Below, piece after piece: positions 1-14,520 of a stretch of DNA of 64,000 nt. The position numbers and the translations under genes were made by a program. The notes under the pieces are model-generated. The model was not told the DNA's origin, searched no databases, and saw only the letters and a list, made by a program, of their open reading frames with translations. Origin of the DNA: Rosellinia necatrix. Its lineage: Eukaryota > Ascomycota > Sordariomycetes > Xylariales > Xylariaceae. Within the stretch, counting starts at the first letter, position 1. Each line of letters starts with the position of its first letter. The stretch is taken from contig JAGYVD010000004.1 of NCBI GenBank assembly GCA_021209875.1, positions 3,348,001-3,412,000 on the forward strand. Reading direction: 5' to 3'.

Positions 1-3000
1 CGGCAGGAGGAATGGCCAGTGTAATGTATTACGGCATCCCGTGGCCTAATGTGCTGCATACCTACCTGTATGTTAAAGTGATGTGTGGCTATCTTACCCC
101 CTGACCTGACAAAGGTCCTCCGCAGGGTTTAATTTGTCTTGGGCCACCAGTGTTTGTGCTTGGCTTAGAAACCATGGCGCAGTTATCATACTGTATTGCA
201 CTGTATTCACAGTAGTGTGCCTAAGGTAGATACCTACCCTCCGCTAGCTTATCAAGGTAGTGATTCTGGTTCGGCCTAGCCCCGCGTCTATCATTTGTAC
301 CAGTGCGCACACGGCCACGGGTCACTATCCACCCGTTAATAAAACCAATTTTATTACAGCGCCATGATTCCGCACTCTCCCTGATGGGTACCCAATGCCT
401 CTCGCCAAAAATCCCTAGGGTACCGTACTAGATCCCATACCGGCCTGTAGGGCTCGCTACCATCTCTGTACAGCGTCACCCCTACAGTGCACAAGGCCCG
501 TGGCACAAGTTCTACCCACATGCTCAAGTACCTGCTTAGGTACCTGGTGTGTTCTATTCAGAGCCGCCATCGGTGGTCGGCCTTCAAACTACACGCACTA
601 CGGTGCAAACGGACAGGCGCCTAGTTGTAGGATGCCAGCAGCAGTATAATGCTGGAGGTATAATATGGCTGTTATGTACCCAACGGCATATTATTCATGA
701 ATTCTTCGGCTCCCATTCGAGCGCCATTTTGGTACCTACGTGCCTCGAGAAAGTCCTGCATGGTACTTAAAATACACCTCTCGATCTTCTTGGCCCCTGC
801 ATTCCCAGGTCCCAGGAAATGCGAGCGACAGGCCCATCCCGGTCGGCCATGCCCGAACACCAAATGCCTGAGATTATTGATCCTCCACCCGTCTCCTCTT
901 CTCCAACCAGTCAGTCTAACACGGAGGATGACTGGCAGTCAGTCCTGTACGTAGAACACACAATTGCCTGCCGTGCGTCCACCCAGGTGGTGTAGGCAAC
1001 TGGTATTTGTCTTGCTCCTGGTCGAAAAGAAACTCGGTCGAGTCATCCCGTCCCTCCGCCAGACAAGAGACAGCCTATCAGGATGGGTAGGTGTCATACC
1101 TCATCTTCTCGATTCCCGGATGTGTCACATTGCCAGGAATACTCCGATCAGAGTGGCGAGGATATCTTGTGCCTTAGTATAGACGTTGGCTGGTCTTGAC
1201 TTCCAATTCCTAAATAGGGTCGTGGTCCGGATATATCTAACGCATTGGGGCGTCTGTCTTACCGGCTCGAGCGTAGACAGAACACGCCCACCTCCCGTGG
1301 ACTAGCTAGCCTGGCATCGGGAGATAGTCGCGAGCTTCAACCGTTGACCGTTGACCGTTCAAAGGCGCCGTGGCGTCCTTCCGAGGCCTCGGGTTCACCA
1401 AATCTGTCATCGCGTCAGGCGGAAGGTACTTTATGGCGTAGCGCGCTACTTGGACAAGTGCTTTTGGACGGCACATGGCGCCCATCGCCAGGCAGATTTA
1501 ACCTCTAGACCCTCAACGTTTGTCTCGGTCCGCTAGAAGTTTCTTCGCTCGACGGTATGGCTTAGTACACCACAGTACATGCTACTATAGCACGTAGTAT
1601 ATCTCGTAGGAGCCGGGGCCGTCGCGCTATACCCTACGGCGAAGCCACGATTCTCAATCGAGTAAAGGGAAACGAGAATGGGTTTGGAAACGCCCATGTA
1701 CTAGTTGGTGGGCCTGGATTCGTTCGGAACTTGCAATTCTATGTATCCTGGAGCTCCGTCCAGACTACACTACACTACACAGATCCTCCCTCGATGCTAG
1801 GTAGATTGCCCAGGGTTCATGGGCTTTGGCCCTGCACCGTTACGATGCCGAAGCTATTGAAGCCATCGCGGGCTAGCCAAGGATAAGCCATGTGATGATG
1901 GAAGCGAGATGCACGCATGCGTACCCCACGGTTTAGGCAAGATGCACTGTAGCTACCCAGTACATGATATATTACACTACAGTACCTGTCAGTAAGTAGG
2001 CTGGGGTGGTCATGGCGTTGCCTCCGCTACGGCTCTTGGCTCTATAGTAATGGGAAGAGCACTGCCGGATGTCTCTACGGACTATTAGCGTAGTCGAAAC
2101 ACTGCTCAAGCCTAATCTGGACGCGGCGCACTGGCAGTAAGATGAATAGAGATTATTTCTTTTGGACGGTAGACTAGTGCTGTCTCATTTTAGCAGCAAG
2201 TAGAAACCGATTATGCTCATGACTGGATCTACCTAGATTAAGAACTGTCTACACAGGTCATATTACCGACTGCTCTGGCTTTACTTGTGCATACAAGATA
2301 TTTGCTTGCCGTAGTCGCGTAGCACCATTGCCATGACTGAATATATTTTTATTCTCCCGGGTCTGACATGATGCAAACCTATAGAAATATAAGAATGTCA
2401 ATCGAGTATGGTGTTCCTCGACTCTGGGCGTGCGCGCATTAGAAATGTAGACGCGGGGGGGTGGTGGTCACGGGGTGGCTTCAATACGATTACATACATA
2501 CATCTCAATTCCACTGCCACAGCGAGGCAAAAGCCAATGACAGAATAGGACTAATTAGCGCCTTTTATCCGGCAACTCCAAAGGCAGGCAGCTCCTTGCA
2601 TAAGACAGTGGAAGGAGAGGATTTCCAGTTTGATGCAATTAATCGCTCTAACTAGAATATCACGGAGTTTTCTGTTGCAATATATCACACGTAATTCATA
2701 GCATTCAGAGAGTATCTGTCGTTATTAATTGCCTTGGTATGCCTAGTTTACGAATACCTACTGGAAAATCATGGCTGGTGGAATTCTCCATGGTGATTGG
2801 ACAGTATACGGCTCTAATATTGGTGATATCTCGTGCTATCCAATAATCTTGAGTGTGGGGTAGGTACGTACCCATGATATTGTGGCTTTCCGTCTTGTCC
2901 ATAAATAGACCATACTTACCAAAGCAATGTACATACCTACCCAGGCAGGCAGTAGATATATGTATGATCTTGGACAATCAGGTAGGTTTGCAGCCATTAC

Positions 3001-6000
3001 TAGTATGTGAGTTTAAATAAGTACCAACTAGACTAACTTATGTACCATGGTCCACAGACACTTCCGTCTACGGCTAGAGCGTTTCGGTAAAATTAAGCTT
3101 AACACGGCAAAACAGAACTAAATTATTTACAGCACATGAGGAAAGCCTGCACCTGTTCAGCCAGTCCGCCATGGTCACCAAAATTGAAGGTTCGAATTGA
3201 AGCTCGTGATACCTACCTGCGTAAGACATAGCTTGACGGATGACTCCTGAAATGTTGTCGACACGTGGTTGGCGCTTATCCGCGCCGCAAGGTTGCTTCT
3301 GCTTCATGTCCACCACGCCCTTTCTCACGCAACTCACTAGAACACCCATGAAACACCATTGCCCAAAGTCTCACATCCAATATCGCCATCCCGTTTTTAG
3401 AAGCAGCAAACTCATGGCAAATAAAGCTAAGAGCAATAATGGTCTTTGGCAATGGCATTTGCCCTCAAACTCGTATCTTCCAGAGACGTATTCCTACGGC
3501 TGATCCAGCCGCTCTTATCCCTGGCCTTATTATAGCCGCCCTAACTTGCTATGGACTGGGGTATGACAATGAAGCACTAACTAGCCCTCAGCCTTATCTA
3601 CACAATAACACCCATAATAAGGCATTGCACAACTGCTCACTTGTGTTTTAGGCACACGGCTTCATACGCCAGTCATGAATTAGTCCACAGCCACCACTCC
3701 CAAGAAGCAATAGACAACCTTGTGAGCCTAACAGCAACGGTAACGTATATGGTACCGCTGTGAGAGCCGGTTATGAAATTATGAAATGCAAGTACGCCAC
3801 CAGGAATTCCTATCGTCTTTGGGAGTTGCGTATCTCTACACTAACAGATGATTGACCGGACCAAAGAAAAGAAAGTTTTGGACGGTACGCTACTGTAGAG
3901 AATAGGGGTTTCTGTTTCGGAAAGAATGGGGTGGGCAGAGCCTCACTGTCCTCCACACTCTTTTCTGTCTCTGGATTAGGTACATGACTGATACGAGGGT
4001 CTATCGGGCGTGGGCAGCACTAAATCAGGTACCTAGAGGTATGCAAGCGTTGCCTCACCACTTGTCCCAGCCGATCGGCTTGTTTATCTCTCCGGAGCAA
4101 GGATTCGAAAAATAAGCACTAGTGCAGTTGCCATATCCCTGTCTGCCATGCGGTTCCGGCAAAGACCCCTGCCAGGTCGCCAATTGGTTGGCTGTCACCA
4201 AGCCAAGCAGGCCTCCATGGGTGGCGCTGCAGGAGGGGTTTGAGTAAACTGCATCAACATCTACACAGAGATTTGCATCTCCAGAAGCTAGAAGCCAGAA
4301 GCCAGAAGCCAGACAACAGGAGCCAGAAGCATGAGCACTTCTCTTCCCCGAACGGTTACCGATATATCCCCCACCTCCACTTTAGAGCGCTGCGGTCACC
4401 GAAGTAACAAAAGTTGCAAAGTATCTTCAACCCAAGTCGAGTGACCCCAACTTGAAGGAAGAGGTCGCCCAGCTATTACCAGCCGTTGGTACCCAAAATC
4501 CACCCACATGCACTATTCCATAGCTCAACAGCATTGAATTCTGTTCAAGTATGTCGTCTGTTATTCGGGTAGTAGCACTAGTCAGATCCATTAGCACAAG
4601 GCTGGGGCGATTAGAAGGACGGTTGTGCATCTTTTATTATCACCTTCGCCTTCTCAGTCTTACCCATGGCCATAGTGCATCGATCGACATTACACCCATA
4701 CATATCCTTACATCGTCATCAACATCACTCCAGTAGGCGCAAAGGATTCCTTGGCGTGTCGGGTATTAGCGCGACCTCTGGGAGACCTTCATCTGAATGA
4801 AACTCTATTCCTACTCGATCACCGGCTTGATTATGTTTCGTGCCAGTCTCTAAACGACGAGGTATGCAAAAGGACATGACAAATTACGCATCACAGACCC
4901 AATTAATCGAACCTCCTACCCATGCGATTCACGTAGTAAAGCGGATACCAGAGTTTCTTCTGCTGTCTTAGATACCCCTCAAAATCAGTATGCATCTTCC
5001 CTGTTGAGGGCATTCAGAGGTAGGAAAGAGTTGTCAATATTTTCAAGCACTACTGCAACGTCAAGGTTAATGGTAAAGCGCAGACTCTAAGAGCGGTCTC
5101 TATCATACTATCAACATAAGATAAAAATCTCAGCAAGCTAGGAGCTTGTCCTGCGAATTCTCAAGTAGTCCCTGGAGGCTTACATAGGTAACATTGGTAA
5201 ACAAGACACGCCCACCTTATTAGCCCCGCTCAACAAATGTCTCAAGAAGAAGCTCATACTAATTAACCCCAGGCTGAAATCCATGCCCAAGGTGTTCAGA
5301 CAGGTTGAATGGTAGCAAAAGATAATAATTAGCAAAGCATGGTTTAAAAAAAAAAAAAAAAAAATTCCTTTACTTCTCGCTATCTCGGTGCTAATTAATG
5401 GTTTACTTGTACACACATAGGTGAATTAGCGACAATGTTTCTAACAATCGTGGCCCGCTCCGATCCGATCCGTCTGGTGAGCGCGGCTATAACGAGATGG
5501 ACTGATTATGGGAAGGTTACATGGCCAATGAGAAGACAGAGCTCTTCCCAAAACAGAAAAACTAAACGAGCCACTAACAAGTCGCCGGGGGGGATGTACA
5601 CAAACGGGGCGGCGCCCCATAGAAACGGGGAGTCGCCAACCGAGAAAAGAAAGCAAGGCACACTCGGAATAGGTGCTAATGCCTGGACGATGCATAAATA
5701 AATTCTCCATGTTCTCCATAGCAGATCCGTAGGTAGTTAGTTACTGCTAGTTATGCAAAGTCGGCCGAAGCAAGGCATTCTTGTATAGTCTTAATATGAA
5801 CGCGTGCACGTCCCTCGATACTGTACCTAACCTAGATAGGTTCCGGGGAGCAAGTGCCGGCCTTCGGTCCTAATGAGATCGCCCAACTTCTAAATTACTA
5901 GTCCACAAACGTCCAAGCGGGGAATCAAGGTCTAACCGGTTCTCTCTTCGGTCAATGAATATGTAAACGACCGTGGTGTGGTAGCAAAAATACTCAAGAT

Positions 6001-9000
6001 CCTGATCGTGGTAATAACTAACCCTGGCCTCGAAGCCTCCGCGGAGGAACGTAACTTACCGACCAACAAGAGAAGCAGTTGCCCAGATCGGGGTCAGTGG
6101 ATCACAATGACAGTCCTGTACTCCGTGTCGTAATAGTTCACATACGATACGAGTGCAGGCGAGTAGAGAATACCGTTCGGATGAATTCCGCACCCATTAA
6201 CAAGGAATAAGAATCCTTCTATCCCACCGAGATTTGTCTCCATTTTGATCTTCCTGGGCTTTACCTTTCCGAGACATCCTAGCATGTATCCACCACTGCT
6301 GGTATTCTCCAGAGCCAGCCAACCAACCAGCGACCAACCAGTCGAGGCAGATCTCCTAATTCGGTATGGCTTTTGGCAACAGACTAGCTGAACCCTTTAA
6401 CCTCAGATTTCCACTCCAATACCATGTATTCCCATTGCTGCTGTCCAAGACTGCGGATCAACATCGCATATCTTATACTTGCAGAGTCAGTGTATGAATG
6501 AATAGCCGCGATCGAAAATTTCCCCGTCTCGAATCCGACAAAACAAACCATCACAGACGTCTTTGGGCACACGGCAGGCTGCAGCACTTGGGGAATATGC
6601 TTTAGGCCTCTTCGGGCGCTGGGGTGTTTTGGCGACCAACCTAGATGGGCACCACCCATGGGCGGCTGTCCCAACCACCAAAAGAAAGGGAAAAGGCAAT
6701 GGACGAAACAAACGAACCAAGGCAACCCCCCGAATTGCGGACAGCAGTCGCTGATGCTTCGCAGGGCAATGCCCTTTTGCCTCTTGCACTTTAGACAATC
6801 CTTGCTCAACATTGTCATCAATAATGATGAAGGTGTACCAATGATCGCCGATGCAAGAATACCAATATATCATTCTGGCCCAGTGAGATCATCAGCGATT
6901 ATCCCGAAAGCAAGATCGGATAGTTCACGACTGTTAATTGGCAATAATGACATGGCAGCTATTGCATCTGCCAGAACCATACCCGCCAATAGCACTGTGA
7001 GGTCACACCCTCTCGCTCGTACTCATGGAACAAGAGCTCGTACGCTCGCTCCCACATGCGACCCTGGCTAAATTTGGCACAGAATGAACAAGGGGTCTTG
7101 GTTGATGGGGGTGAAGAGGGGGGAGAGGGGGGGGGGGGGGGGGTTGCTCTGTCGTTGGGAAACCAACACAGTGCGGCATATATGAGCGTTGATTCGCTAG
7201 TGGGATCCTCAATGGTCGCCGACTCGGGTTTCAGGGTGCCAACCCTAGCACAGGCATCTAATTCAAGGGTCTGAGATGAATATGTTTGATGAACAATGTG
7301 ACGGCGATCTGGAACAACGCAGAGAAGCTCGATAGATCTTCCAGATCCCTACAGGTCCGGAGTCATCGGTCATGTGTGGTTTGCAATGTTTCGTGTGGTC
7401 GCAAATCTTCACTTCTCCGATGGGGGCCGAGAGAGCAATGCGCTGGGTTGAAAGAGGCGGGTAGCCTCCAACCCTGCAGGCACATGAGCGAATATACTAT
7501 GCACAGATCAACTTATTGTCACTGTAGTTCGTTCACCATCGCCTTCCATCCTGGCGTAGTGTTGAGTAGGTAGGTAGTTATAAGTGAGTACTACCATTGA
7601 AAAGGACGCCTGCACTACGACGTATACTGCCTACAGCACCTACTTGTAGTGTATGTAACCCAGCAGTAGCGTATAAGTCCGTAGTAGCGATAAATGATCC
7701 GTCGAAATGGATAGTTATATTGAAGGCATGCTGCAGTGTATCGACACTAATCTACATGGTATAATCTTAAACCATCGACCACAATGCCAGGTGATAGGTG
7801 TGCTGTAGATAAAAACACTGTAGACAGGTTCAGGCCTCCTCAAGCCCTATCTCGGCATCGTGATTCATTTGGGTTAGTTAGCTAAGTAGGTACCAAGCAA
7901 TAAGAGACACCGCCCCAATCGCACGGAACCCGCGAAACTCTTAGATCCAAAGCCTACGGTTGTCTCGGTCCCGAGAACACATTTCTTTTTTGCTTGGGAT
8001 GCTGGGTACTGTGCTCGTTCTTGACGTATACCACAGTGGTCTATGGCTTACACACCACACACGACGTTTTAGGGCTAGTTAGACTCAAACTCAAAGAAGT
8101 TCTTGGCGCCGTTGCCGTGGATGACTAACTACCTAGGTAGGTACCCAGTTGCCCAAGTCTAGAAGATGAATATGTATGTGAACAGCCAGAACGATCTAAC
8201 AAAGTACCTACCAAAGTGACTAGGTCCAGTAACTACCTACATTGAAAATCATTGTAATGGGCGTTCATCAGATACCTACCTACCTACCTACCTTGCCCAG
8301 CATCCCTAATTAGTGGGTATCAACAATATTTTACACTGGGTAGGTAGTGGATTGCCTATGGTGATGACTGTAAGGACCTAGTTGTCATGAAAATAAAGAT
8401 AATCCTGTGGTTATAGAAAAGGAGCATCGAGACGGAGAACGTTTTACCAAATCCGGATGGGCACTTTTAACCTAATTCCAATCCCAAACCACACCCTCGG
8501 GTCCCGTCTGGAAATCACCTAGAAGCCTATCTACCTATGTACTTCATGTGCTGTCTAGTACAATGCCCAGTGAGCGGGAGTTATTAGTTTTCTCCCCAGG
8601 TCAAGGATCGCGGTGCCCATCGCCAGCCGTCGCCATGACCGATCACTTTCCACAACCCATACCCGGGTCCCTTGGTCGGGGTCATACCTATATTCGTTAC
8701 TGATATGATCTACCACAGTCGAGACCGTAGTTTCGACTTATTATAGCAAACCCGACAAACATTGTTACTTGCTACGATTGATTTGGGTCGTGTCGGTGCT
8801 GGGCCCTGTCCCTCCCCCCGGTCTAGGTCGCACCACAGCTACTATAGTAGTATACAAAGGTTCACGATTACCGTTTTGGGAAGTTGGTATTACAGTACTC
8901 CAACTATTATCTAATACAGTACACCGCCACGAAGTCGTTGTACAGACTGATCTCATTTTTGAGATTGCCGCAGAACATATACAATTTATGCGAAGATGCA

Positions 9001-9699
9001 TCAAGTACTACCCCCCTGAGAGGTCAGGCACCGGTAATTGCAGACATATTACACTAAAGAACTATTACATACAATCTGACATCGTGTAGCGCGCGCACAC
9101 CCATCGGAGCATACTACACTACGTACTATGTATGAATGTATTTCATATAGTGTGTGGAGATAATATGTTTACTGTGACTCCAGGCTTTTTTTAGTTGCAT
9201 TCTTGTCTGATGCAGTCCCCGCAGTAGCGTTCTAGTGTATCAGTCTAGGTAGTGTAGTTCCCAGTGTACTATGGTACCTTAGACGCAATTGCATACCTTC
9301 CTAGGTGGCGGCGGTTGGACGCCGTTAGAGAAAGTATGTACATACTTGCCTAGGCAGGTACATCATGTAGGGACCATGCCACCCACCTGAGAGACAGTAG
9401 CGCAGGTAGCCCTCCTACAAGTCACTATACACACTACATACACTCGGGTAGGCAGATAAACTTACCTAACCGTAGGTAGGTTAGCCTACCTGCCGCCTTC
9501 TCTCTGCCGGCGCGCTCTGCCGGTTCCCACGAAAGCCAATCTCACGTCCTCTCACAGCAATTCCTCGGGCCTCTGTTCGTTGCCGCTCAACCCAATCCTC
9601 CAATATGCTGGCTAGACGCCACAGGCTGCCACCGGCAGCGCGATCAGTCGCCGGCGGCAGTAACGCGATGCGCACAGTATGGACGGTATGAGCAGTAGT
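1..9699. other. gene-poor region, no supportable gene
   Basis: About 9.7 kb with no reading frame that I can attach to a family. All open frames are short, many start at non-ATG codons, and opposite strands are often open over the same stretch, as expected by chance. The stretch carries scattered simple sequence (an A run near 5347-5364, a G run near 7128-7143) and several CCTAGG-centred palindromes, for example near 8129-8148 and 9347-9360. It probably holds old, decayed repeats, but I recognise no transposase, reverse transcriptase or terminal repeat. Base composition looks mixed rather than strongly AT-rich. Confidence 0.6.
5347..5364. repeat. poly(A) run
   Basis: An uninterrupted run of about 18 A residues inside the gene-poor block. 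It could be a plain slippage tract or the tail of an old retroposed copy; no gene or element is recognisable immediately upstream of it on the plus strand. Confidence 0.6.
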
Positions 9700-9891
9700 T
9701 ATGGACGGTATGAGTTATAAGTTTAGAATGAGGGGGAGGGATACGGCGCCTCCGATGTTGTCGCGCCTGGTTGGGCGTTGGGCTTCTTTTTTGGCTCCCC
9801 GTTTCCCGCAGTTTCCCCCCATCAACCTCTTCTTCGTGCTCTGTTACACTGTGGCCATGCTGCACGGTTACTGGCTGCAACCTACCAGGAG

Positions 9892-9963
9892 CTCTTCCTG
9901 GAGCTCTTCTTGGAGCTCTTCCTGGGACTCTTCCTGGAGCTCGTCCTGGGCCCCTTCCTGGGG
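9892..9963. repeat. 12-bp GC-rich minisatellite, six units
   Basis: Six consecutive 12-bp units with consensus CTCTTCCTGGAG (9892-9903 through 9952-9963); the last two are the most diverged. Because 12 is a multiple of three, all three plus-strand frames stay open across the array and read as short peptide repeats (SSSW, ELFL and PGAL types). An ATG-initiated 117-codon frame, 9701-10054, runs through it, but nothing outside the repeat resembles a known protein, so I do not call a gene. Confidence 0.85.
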
Positions 9964-10054
9964 TCGTTGCCCTACTGTATGCAATGTCGCGTATAATTCA
10001 GCCATTATTGAAACTTGGAGTGCACAGCATACATTCGCTCATGACTGTTCATGA

Positions 10055-13000
10055 TACGGTATGGTGCGCTACGACATGACAACCCCGACTCCCACCCAAC
10101 ACCCCCTCTCCTCTCCCCTCCCCTCATGTGTCTGGCTGGTGGTGGCTGCATGCCCTAGGGCTCCCCTGGTGGAAATTACCGCAGAAAACCGGGCGCGGCC
10201 AAGTGCAAATCACGGGAATCTCCTTGTCTCGTCTGTATGTCTCTCGTCAAGCCACCGTCACGGGAACCCTGCCTATATCGACAAGGGTCTATCAATTGTC
10301 CCAGCGAGCTGGGTCGAGTGCCACGAGGAAAGGTCGTAGATTGGACGATGGCGTCGAAGAAGCCTCGCCGCGAAGATCTGCACTCTGTCGAATGGCGGCG
10401 CCCGGCAAGCCGCCAAACACCAAGGGCTCGGGTTCGATATGGTCGCATCGATATCGATGAAGATTAATCTATTTCAGGACACTGCTCAGAGGAAGGTTGA
10501 GGTCAAAAGAACATTCAGTATTATGCGGAAAAGCAACAAATGGGCGGCTTGGCAATCGATCCTCCTCACGTACAGTAGATCTAGGTTGGAGACGAGCATT
10601 AGATCACCCCAACACTGATCCCACTATGTACCAGACTTCGCGTTTTTTCAATCGATGCCCTGTCCATGTTTGGAGCATCACGGGGGGTCGGAAGATGACA
10701 TATGAGCATCCTGCGTACCGCTGAGACAAAGGTGACCACACAGTGGCAATCCCAGTCCATAGGTGTTCCGGCTCTCTGGGCTCCCGCGCGCCGCTCCGTT
10801 GGCCCGCCCTAGATGGAACGCTGTACGCTTAACGATTCCCTTCTAGTCCTAGCTGTTGACATTTTCGGGTGCAGGGCGCCCAGCATTCTCCCCGCGACGT
10901 GGCGTCCCTACTGTACGCCATAACGCTATTTGGGAGCTAGCTAGGAGGCGGATGTACTCTTGGCTAGTACATGACACCCTGATGTTTGGTACACTACACG
11001 AGAAACGAAAGAGGTGTTGCTTGCTGGGCTGGGACGACTCCACGATTACGCATAGGTAGTTAGTCAAGTAGGGAGTTACTCCAACCCATCCGGTCTCCGC
11101 GCCAAGCCATGCAATTATTGCCTCAACGAGCAGCATCGCGAATATATCGTGTACTGTATACGCTAGACCGTCACCCGCGGCCCTCTCATTCGCACCCAAT
11201 TATCGAGACCAGGCAGGCAGTCGGGCAGCCCATGACAGCAGTAATACCGAGTCTTCCGCGAAGTAGGTGTAGCTTATTAGCGATGCCTATGCTCGGCCCA
11301 TGTACCGGCCCCATCCAGAAATCGACCAGAAATATACACTAATCCGACTGATTAGGCGAAAGCGCGACATTAGAAGCTCGTACTGTACTTAGCTAAGCTA
11401 GCTGATGTATGCCATTACTCGGCTCATGCCTTCCCTCCAGCCTATCTCCCGAATGGCGTTTGGGGTCCAGAACATGCTGTTGCTAAGAGCACCAGGTCGG
11501 GAACTACCCGGCCGGTGACTATTATTCCCAGCAGCCACCTAGCTTGGAAATGACGATGACCTTTGAAAGCTCAACGGTATATTCCATTGAATCCCAAAGT
11601 CCCAGATAAACGCCGCCACCTCCAGAGTGGCGCCGTGACGCGATCCAACCACGCCCGGTAGTTTGAGTATTACGATGGGTATGTAGACGGTTTCGACACC
11701 CCCGTCTTCCATATCAAGCCAGCGTACCCGGCGCATTCCCAAAAAAAGAACGGAAAGCGCTACGGCAGAGCGCACTCTAGGTTAGCCAGCTTGAGCCTCA
11801 TCAGATAACCCTGGGCAGGTGAGTCTAGACAGGCGAGTGGCTTTCCATTCCGGGAAATTTACACGCCCCCCCAACGGAGGGTACAGCAGTAGCTAGGAAG
11901 CCTGCATGCACTCGGAGAATATTGATAGGCTTGTGTGAAGTTCGTGCTGCCTCCGGCTCGCTACAGATGTCAGTGGCTGCTATAGCCATAAGCTTGGAGT
12001 AGCAGATTACCTGCTGCGAACTGCCGGGTTACCACTCACTGTGTGTGTAGCTGCCATGTCACTCTCTTACCTCGCGGGACCCTGGCATAGCTACCGTAGC
12101 AATGCTACGCATCATTAGGAATGGCTACACCTTCTCTAGCTTGATGCGTTTCTTTCCTACCTACCTAGTTACTACCGGTACTATTCACCCGTATCCAGAA
12201 ATAACAACTCTTCTCTCTGTGTCTCCGCGTCGACAGACCGCCTTCCTCCCATATTAGCCATTTCCGGCACCGATTCAGACGACTACCCCAGCAATGCCTA
12301 GGGGCGCTCGCGGGATCGAGTTGACGGCTTGATCCAGGGACCCCGCTACGAGGCACACCCGCGAGGCGGACTCGAGGGTTTGAACCTGTCGTGAACTTTG
12401 TCTATCTAGGATACCCGCAAACGGCGTGGCAGGGTGCCATCGGAGTGAATTTCGTAAAGCGATGCGCCGAACTCCCCATTCCGTATGCCCATCCATATCT
12501 GGAAAGGTCGATGTCTTTTTGTGTCTATTAGCCCACCATCCAAGAGAATAACCCCATGTGCCCACGTTGTCCGGAGACCGATGATCGACGCTACATCCGC
12601 CATCCTCTTTCCTTTTAATTACCGGCAAGGACCGGTAAGGAATGGATGGATAGGGCAACGGATGTGGACGATAAAGTCCGAGGTTAGGCGATGCATCATC
12701 AGTCGTGGTGGTGCAACGGCGCGGTTTTCCTGCTTGGCCTTCGCTCGCTCGCTCGCTCGCCCGCCTGCCTGCCCGCCCTGCAACGTCCACATCCACACCA
12801 CACGTGCGAAGAGACACAATCGTACCTACATACATGCTACCTACTCCCTTGCCTGCATGCATGCTCACCCACGCTGATACGTACCTACATAGGCGAGATG
12901 CAAGAACATGACAAAATGCCAAAAGTTGGAGTATCAGCGGAGAGAAACATAGCGCGTTTGGTGAAATCGACGAGGGTCTGCACGGGACTTTTCCTCCCAT

Positions 13001-14520
13001 CCCATCCTCCCCCATGTCGAGTTCAAGGATCATGTCTTCTAGAATGGGCACATGCGACCCTCGCAACTTTTCACTTTTCGGAAACCCATCACCGGACCCA
13101 GTGCGACACTACGAAGGCCGATGAGTGGGCTCGTTTACGCCGGACAATCTCAATGCCCGTCTGATGGATTACGCACCTCATTATCGTCAAACCTCGTGTC
13201 AGTGGCCGGGTGAACAGGCGGTGGTGGCCTTCCACCGTTCGGCGTAGAGTAACAGACTTATTCCACTGTTCTTGTTTCTACGACCTCCACTTCCCAACGT
13301 CCTAGCCACACCGGCTACCGAGAGAGAAGGCATCGCCACACCACGGGCATAGGGCTATAGGACAGGATGACGGTGGTGCAGCCCCGCGCTCTGTCTGAGG
13401 CCATCATCGTCGTCATCTTCTTCTTCCTCTTCTTCTTCGGCGTCATCTTTAAGTTGACAAATTGCCTCGTTCGTTCCGCCTCCGCCCTCTTTCCTCCTTC
13501 CCCGCCGTGAACTGGAATTCCGCTCTTCGCTTTTTTCTTTTTTTTTTTTCCCTACGCCCACGTCTCACCTTCCTCACCGGTTCTCGATCTATCCGTTGGG
13601 GCGAAAACAAGCGAGGCGGGTTCAGATAGCCCAGTGCCGGATTGCGGGTTAAGGCAGGGCCCCCTAGATTAGATACGTCCAAAGCCAAGCATATAGTCCG
13701 TATGGGCCTGTCCTCCCCCAACTAAGTACATAGATGAGAACAGGAAGAGTAAAGAGAAAAAAAATTATATAACTATATATTAAAAATTAGAAACAAAACT
13801 CAATGCGCACACACACGAACGAAGCCCGTTGCCACCGCCACGGTAGGTACGGCCCCACGAGGCAAGGGAATATTGGCATCCAGTTGGACTCGCGTGGTGA
13901 ACCAGCATTAATTATCTTCTTCACTCGGTAGAGCTACATGGGTAGACAAGTGCGGGGTGTGATATGGATGTGGGTGTGGATGTACATAGTAGCTTAGTTG
14001 CCTGTTGGCCACGATGATCGTCCTAGTGTATTGCAGTATTATTCTGCCTTCCTCTCCGGGCGGCTGCGCGCGCATTGTCACGCCCACCGACAGACTGTCT
14101 CAACCTAGACCTCCCACGTGTTTTTTTTTTCCCTTGCCTTCCTCGCCTCCCTCCACTCGACTCGCGCATAGCAGTCGTCCATCGCTCTTCTTGCTCGCGT
14201 CGAATTGGGGGGGGGGGCTTAGTTGCAGCAGGTAGGGCTTTTTTCCGCCCCGGCAGCCTAGCCTAGGTAGTCAAATGCATACCTGGCACGCCTTACGGTG
14301 TGGTCGATGTATGAAGGTATGTAGGTCCCCTGAGCTGAGGCCGCCTGGACGTCTCTTCCACCCCCCTCTCCCCCCCCCTTTTTTTTTTTTGTCTCTTGGG
14401 GTAAGACGGGCAGATTGGCGATCGAAGGTGGTTGTTTGGGTCCTTTGATATTGATCCCGCCTTCCTTGACATTGGTCGGTAGGACTGAGAAGCGACATGT
14501 CTGTGTAAGCATTAGAATGT
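10055..14520. other. gene-poor region with microsatellites
   Basis: No convincing gene. The longest frame is on the minus strand (12275-13066). It starts at TTG, is partly produced by a GCTC-type repeat near 12744-12775, and has competing frames on both strands, so I treat it as chance. Other contents are CTT/GTC-rich trinucleotide tracts near 13400-13450, T and C/T homopolymer runs near 14122-14131 and 14370-14391, and a G run near 14207-14217. Confidence 0.55.

Noticed and set aside
4885..4935. GGTTCGATTA on the minus strand as a possible tRNA B box
   Set aside because: No matching A box or foldable cloverleaf could be found at the right distance. Similar isolated GGTTCGA strings elsewhere (near 3190, 25338 and 30498) failed the same test.
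8765..9089. Opposite-strand open frames of 79 and 106 codons
   Set aside because: I considered a transposon fragment but could identify no transposase or reverse transcriptase motif.
12275..13066. 263-codon minus-strand frame
   Set aside because: It starts at TTG, includes a simple-repeat section, overlaps several other open frames on both strands, and resembles no family.
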